DNA of 34,730 bases from Oscillatoriales cyanobacterium PMM_0019 (GTDB lineage: Bacteria > Cyanobacteriota > Cyanobacteriia > Cyanobacteriales > CASBRB01): the NCBI GenBank assembly GCA_949127975.1, contig CASBRB010000085.1:1-34730 (forward strand), read 5' to 3'. The position numbers and the translations under genes were made by a program. Position 1 is the first letter of the stretch, and each line of letters starts with the position of its first letter. The notes beneath the pieces were generated by a model. That model was not told the origin of the DNA, searched no databases, and was given only the letters and a program-made list of their open reading frames with translations. Shown one piece after another: positions 32,209-34,730 of this stretch.

Positions 32209-32535
32209 CTCTATCTACGTCCGATTATTTTAGCTTATTCCTATAATCAATCTATAACATATTTATAGGATAATTCTGATAAGGGATGCCTCTTACACCG
32301 CAGTGTGGATGGTGGGTTACACGAAGAGAGCTAACCCACCCTACAAATAGTCTTTAAGTCCATTAATCAAAATTAGGAAGTCACGATGAAAACCCACCCG
32401 AACCATCCCAAACGCATTTAAACAACTTACTCTCTCCCAATGGTAATGTTGGGTTTCGCTATCGCTCAACCCAACCTACAAAAATAAGTATATGGCTACA
32501 AATAATACAGCGTCGATATGCTCGATCGCTTACTA
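32209..32535. repeat. Gene-free gap with two hairpin repeats
   Basis: 32311-32340 is GGTGGGTTA/TAACCCACC with a 12-base loop. 32448-32475 is GTTGGGTT/AACCCAAC with a 12-base loop. Both are followed by CTACA (CCTACAAA). They belong to the GGTGGGTTAC...TAACCCACCCTACA family of dispersed cyanobacterial palindromes. No coding sequence is seen. Confidence 0.6.
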
Positions 32536-33216
32536 CTAATTCCGAATTTCATCTAACTTGGCACGCACCGCTTGGATATCTTGCCACATTAACCATTTGG
32601 GACTGTTTGGCTCCCGTGATGGGTTATACAGCAGGTAGGATGGGTGGAAAATTGGCATACACAAACGCCCTTCCCACTCAATCCAAGTCCCTCTAATTGT
32701 AGTAATGCCTCGCTTATCACCAAGCATACCGCGTACTGCGGTAGCACCAGTCAAAAGTATGATTTTTGGGTTTAATAGGCGAATTTGTTCTAACAGATAG
32801 GGTTTGCAAGCCTCGATTTCTTTAGGGGCGGGAACACGATTATTGGGTGGACGGCACTTGATAATGTTGCAGATATATACATCCCGTTCAGTATCGAGAT
32901 TGACAGACGCTATGATTTTTTCCAGCAGTTGCCCAGCTTTCCCCACAAAGGGCAAGCCTGTCTCATCTTCATTTTGCCCCGGTGCTTCCCCCACAATCAT
33001 AATGGGAGCCTGGAGATTGCCTCGTCCAACGACAGCATGAGTCCGAGTGTCTCCCAAACCACACCGATGGCAGCGCTGGCAATGCTCTGCTAGCTGGTTA
33101 ATCGTTTGATAGGTACCGGGAGGAATGGGAATTTTGGCATCTTTGGGAATCAACTCTAGCGCGGGTTCGCCAAAGTTTGAGTCGTCAAACAGATTGAGTT
33201 GTTTATCGTCGGACAT
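32536..33216 (-). CDS. Uracil-DNA glycosylase, family 4
   Basis: 226 residues. Family 4 (UDGa) enzymes remove uracil from DNA and carry a [4Fe-4S] cluster. Candidate ligands are in the HCQRCHRC segment (Cys46, Cys49, Cys52) and in NIIKCRPPNNR (Cys121) and EIEACKPY (Cys137). The active-site motifs GEAPGQNEDETGLPFVG (about 77-93) and the later FHPSYLL are intact. Cyanobacteria use this type beside or instead of family 1 Ung. It is a single gene, divergent from the phosphoribosyltransferase gene with 97 bp between. Confidence 0.93.
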   Translation of the reverse strand: MSDDKQLNLFDDSNFGEPALELIPKDAKIPIPPGTYQTINQLAEHCQRCHRCGLGDTRTHAVVGRGNLQAPIMIVGEAPGQNEDETGLPFVGKAGQLLEKIIASVNLDTERDVYICNIIKCRPPNNRVPAPKEIEACKPYLLEQIRLLNPKIILLTGATAVRGMLGDKRGITTIRGTWIEWEGRLCMPIFHPSYLLYNPSREPNSPKWLMWQDIQAVRAKLDEIRN

Positions 33217-33313
33217 AAATCTGGGTAAGTCGTGCCACCAAATAATCCTATCAACCCTAGGTGAAAATCGGTGATGATAAAGGCAATCGGGCTAGCAAGT
33301 GCCGGAGGAAACT

Positions 33314-34027
33314 ATGTCATCTGCCCCGCTGTTTAGCTCACGCACGGATGCTGGCAAACAGCTCCTTAAGTCAATCGAAAGTGAGCTTGCTCAACTTGAT
33401 GCTGTCGGTGTTTCTGTTCAACCTATTCTATATGCACTCCCTAGAGGCGGTATTCCAGTAGCCGCACCTATAGCGCAGGCTCTGGGTTGTCCGCTAGATA
33501 TCATAGTGGCAAAAAAAATTACCAGACCCCAAAACCCAGAACTGGCTATCGGTGCTTGTACCCCGTCAGGGCATGTACTCTGGTTGAGCTCGAAATCATT
33601 TCGTAAAAGCCAGCAGAATCAACAGGATGAACTCTGGCATCAAACCCAAGAAAAAGCCCAAGCGATGCTAGCTGAATTTTCCCCCTTTCGTCCCCAGGTT
33701 AGCCCGGAGGGTGCGATCGCGATCTTAGTTGATGATGGTATTGCCACTGGCATGACGATGGCAGTGGCAGCCCTAGCTTTGAGAGCGCAAAACCCAGCTC
33801 AAGTATGGATTTGTGCCCCAGTGGCACCCCTGGAATTAATCGAATGGTTGCAGCAATGGGCCGATCGCGTGATTGTGCTACAAACACCTCATCCGTTTCT
33901 CAGTGTGAGCCGCTTCTATGTCGAATTTCCCCAAGTGGAGACTAGCGTTGCCTTGGCTTATTTGCAGCAGCACAACCAACCGCACCTATCCCCACAACCA
34001 GCGCCTGATGACTCCAATGGTGAGTAG
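33314..34027 (+). CDS. Phosphoribosyltransferase family protein
   Basis: 237 residues. The PRPP-binding motif AILVDDGIATGMTM is clear, as are an upstream PRGGIPVAAPIA loop and the helix-strand DIIVAKKITRP that typify the ComF-like, stand-alone PRTase group (COG1926). The substrate base cannot be read from sequence. The start at 33314 follows GGAGG by 5 bases; an in-frame GTG 15 bases earlier is less likely. The last 15 residues (HLSPQPAPDDSNGE) look variable. Divergent from the glycosylase gene. Confidence 0.85.
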   Translation: MSSAPLFSSRTDAGKQLLKSIESELAQLDAVGVSVQPILYALPRGGIPVAAPIAQALGCPLDIIVAKKITRPQNPELAIGACTPSGHVLWLSSKSFRKSQQNQQDELWHQTQEKAQAMLAEFSPFRPQVSPEGAIAILVDDGIATGMTMAVAALALRAQNPAQVWICAPVAPLELIEWLQQWADRVIVLQTPHPFLSVSRFYVEFPQVETSVALAYLQQHNQPHLSPQPAPDDSNGE

Positions 34028-34067
34028 CTTTCAATCGCTGGTTTGAATTATCTTTTTTCTAGAATGG

Positions 34068-34129
34068 GAGCATTAGTCATTAGTTTTTAGCCCTTAGTTC
34101 CAAAGCTAATCAGCTATGACACTTGACTA
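34068..34129. repeat. CATTAGT-type short tandem repeats
   Basis: Degenerate units of CATTAGT and its inverse ACTAATG (34072-34090 and 34118-34134) flank a short spacer and can pair. They reach into the possible start codon of the next gene at 34130, which makes that start suspect. Confidence 0.5.
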
Positions 34130-34459
34130 ATGACTGATTACCAAGAGGAGTATAACCAATTAAACATGAGATTTTGGCAGTTTTGGTGGCGCACTTTAGT
34201 TATTTCAAGCCAGTACAATCCCCCTCGGTTCATTGAGCTAGTAATGTTATTACTGGCAATGTTATTGTTGCTCATCTGGGGCATTACAGACCAATGGCCT
34301 TACCTAGTTCTTAGCTTGAGCTATGTTATCGGGGCGTCAATGTCCATTTTAGTGCGGGAGGCGCAAGTACCCTCGTCCTACCCGCGCTTGCTCCAATTAA
34401 CAGCAGTGCTGTTATTAATCATTAGTTTGTCCGGTTTTCTAGCTATGAATTACTGGTGA
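34130..34459 (+). CDS. Small membrane protein of unknown function
   Basis: 109 residues with three hydrophobic segments (about 36-51, 57-72 and 86-105), preceded by RFWQFWWRTL. I do not recognise a family. The ATG at 34130 lies inside a heptamer repeat, while the ATG at 34166 (MRFWQFWW) is preceded by GAGGAG at a long distance of 16 bases. The true start could be either. A hairpin (TCCCTG/CAGGGA, 34483-34508) follows the stop and may terminate transcription, though no T-run follows. Confidence 0.6.
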   Translation: MTDYQEEYNQLNMRFWQFWWRTLVISSQYNPPRFIELVMLLLAMLLLLIWGITDQWPYLVLSLSYVIGASMSILVREAQVPSSYPRLLQLTAVLLLIISLSGFLAMNYW

Positions 34460-34609
34460 GCGATCGGCTGGCTTTTATTGACACTCCCTGCTCTCTAATA
34501 GACAGGGATTCTCCAGGTTTTATGCCTTATTTAACGCTGGAAAACCGAGCTGTCATACGAAGTATATTTAGCAGAAGTGAAATTACAATATGTGGCAGCA
34601 GCAAAAGAA

Positions 34610-34730
34610 ATGAGGGCTACCAGCCTAAAACGGGACAGTTTTGAGGCAGGGGGGCAGGGGGCAGGGGAGAGGGGGCTTTCAAAGTTTGATGATTTTTACC
34701 TTGTCCCGCCTTACGTTGGTAGCCGAAATG
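34610..34730. repeat. MITE-like inverted-repeat element enclosing G-runs
   Basis: 34614-34637 (GGCTACCA...CGGGACA) is the imperfect inverse of 34702-34724 (TGTCCCG...TGGTAGCC). The 8-base and 7-base outer blocks match perfectly. Between them 34645-34675 has four runs of 4-6 G separated by CA, CA and AGA. The element ends at, or runs past, the window edge. Its right end also matches 3055-3078. No coding sequence is seen from 34460 to the end. Confidence 0.6.

Noticed and set aside
1-34730. CRISPR array or cas genes
   Set aside because: No regularly spaced direct repeats with unique spacers were found; the only guide-nuclease genes are the IscB copies.

Overview
The window is chromosomal DNA of a cyanobacterium, probably a filamentous or otherwise large-genome one. 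The evidence is about a dozen HIP1 octamers (GCGATCGC, for example near 1905, 7781, 8742, 13304, 17259, 21204, 25807, 29898 and 33714), short tandemly repeated heptanucleotides (near 3001, 4680, 14150, 29232 and 34068), and cyanobacterial families: SLH-porin, PucC/BCD-family transporter, DUF1825, Npun_R2479-type HD protein, Uma2, DUF4058, PEP-CTERM protein and type IV pilin-like G/H protein. No rRNA, CRISPR array, plasmid or phage module is seen.

Layout. 1-10.9 kb is mostly housekeeping: an SLH lipoprotein divergent from signal peptidase I, a solitary nucleotidyltransferase, a TM2/SHOCT-HhH gene pair, DUF1825, a class A penicillin-binding protein, then tyrS-pyrF, an exported protein of unknown role and a PucC-like carrier on the plus strand. 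10.96-11.51 kb is a relic of an IscB element: a recognisable omega (HEARO) RNA followed by an iscB cut off after RuvC-I. 11.5-17.3 kb is again housekeeping: an inositol-phosphatase family protein, a zinc-ribbon miniprotein, a ChaN-like protein, a thioesterase, an M15 peptidase behind dxr, and tsaB. 17.2-24.5 kb is more eroded: a PEP-CTERM gene with an internal deletion, a porin-Rieske operon with a good promoter, DUF4058 and Uma2 debris, a Tat-exported aldo/keto reductase, a pilin with an in-frame stop codon whose 3' end is fused to a copied Uma2 3' end, and an intact Uma2. 24.6-26.8 kb has an HD-domain protein followed by an OppC-type permease.

26.9-28.7 kb holds the most notable locus: a full-length IscB nuclease (PLMP, RuvC-I, bridge helix, RuvC-II, HNH, RuvC-III) with its omega RNA directly upstream, bracketed by two inverted 68-bp copies of a structured repeat, with a perfect CRP-type palindrome just outside. 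29.3-31.3 kb is accessory: another Uma2, and a truncated toxin-like C-terminal domain followed by a small HEAT-like protein that could be its immunity partner. A tRNA-Gly(CCC) follows, then a coiled-coil membrane protein, a family 4 uracil-DNA glycosylase, a phosphoribosyltransferase, a small membrane protein, and at the very end a MITE-like inverted-repeat element enclosing G-runs.

The two IscB/omega-RNA copies differ in primary sequence but keep equivalent stems with compensatory changes, so the window itself supports the RNA fold. The defective copy still has its RNA, which raises the possibility that it acts in trans or is simply decaying. All assignments come from reading motifs by eye; no database search was possible.
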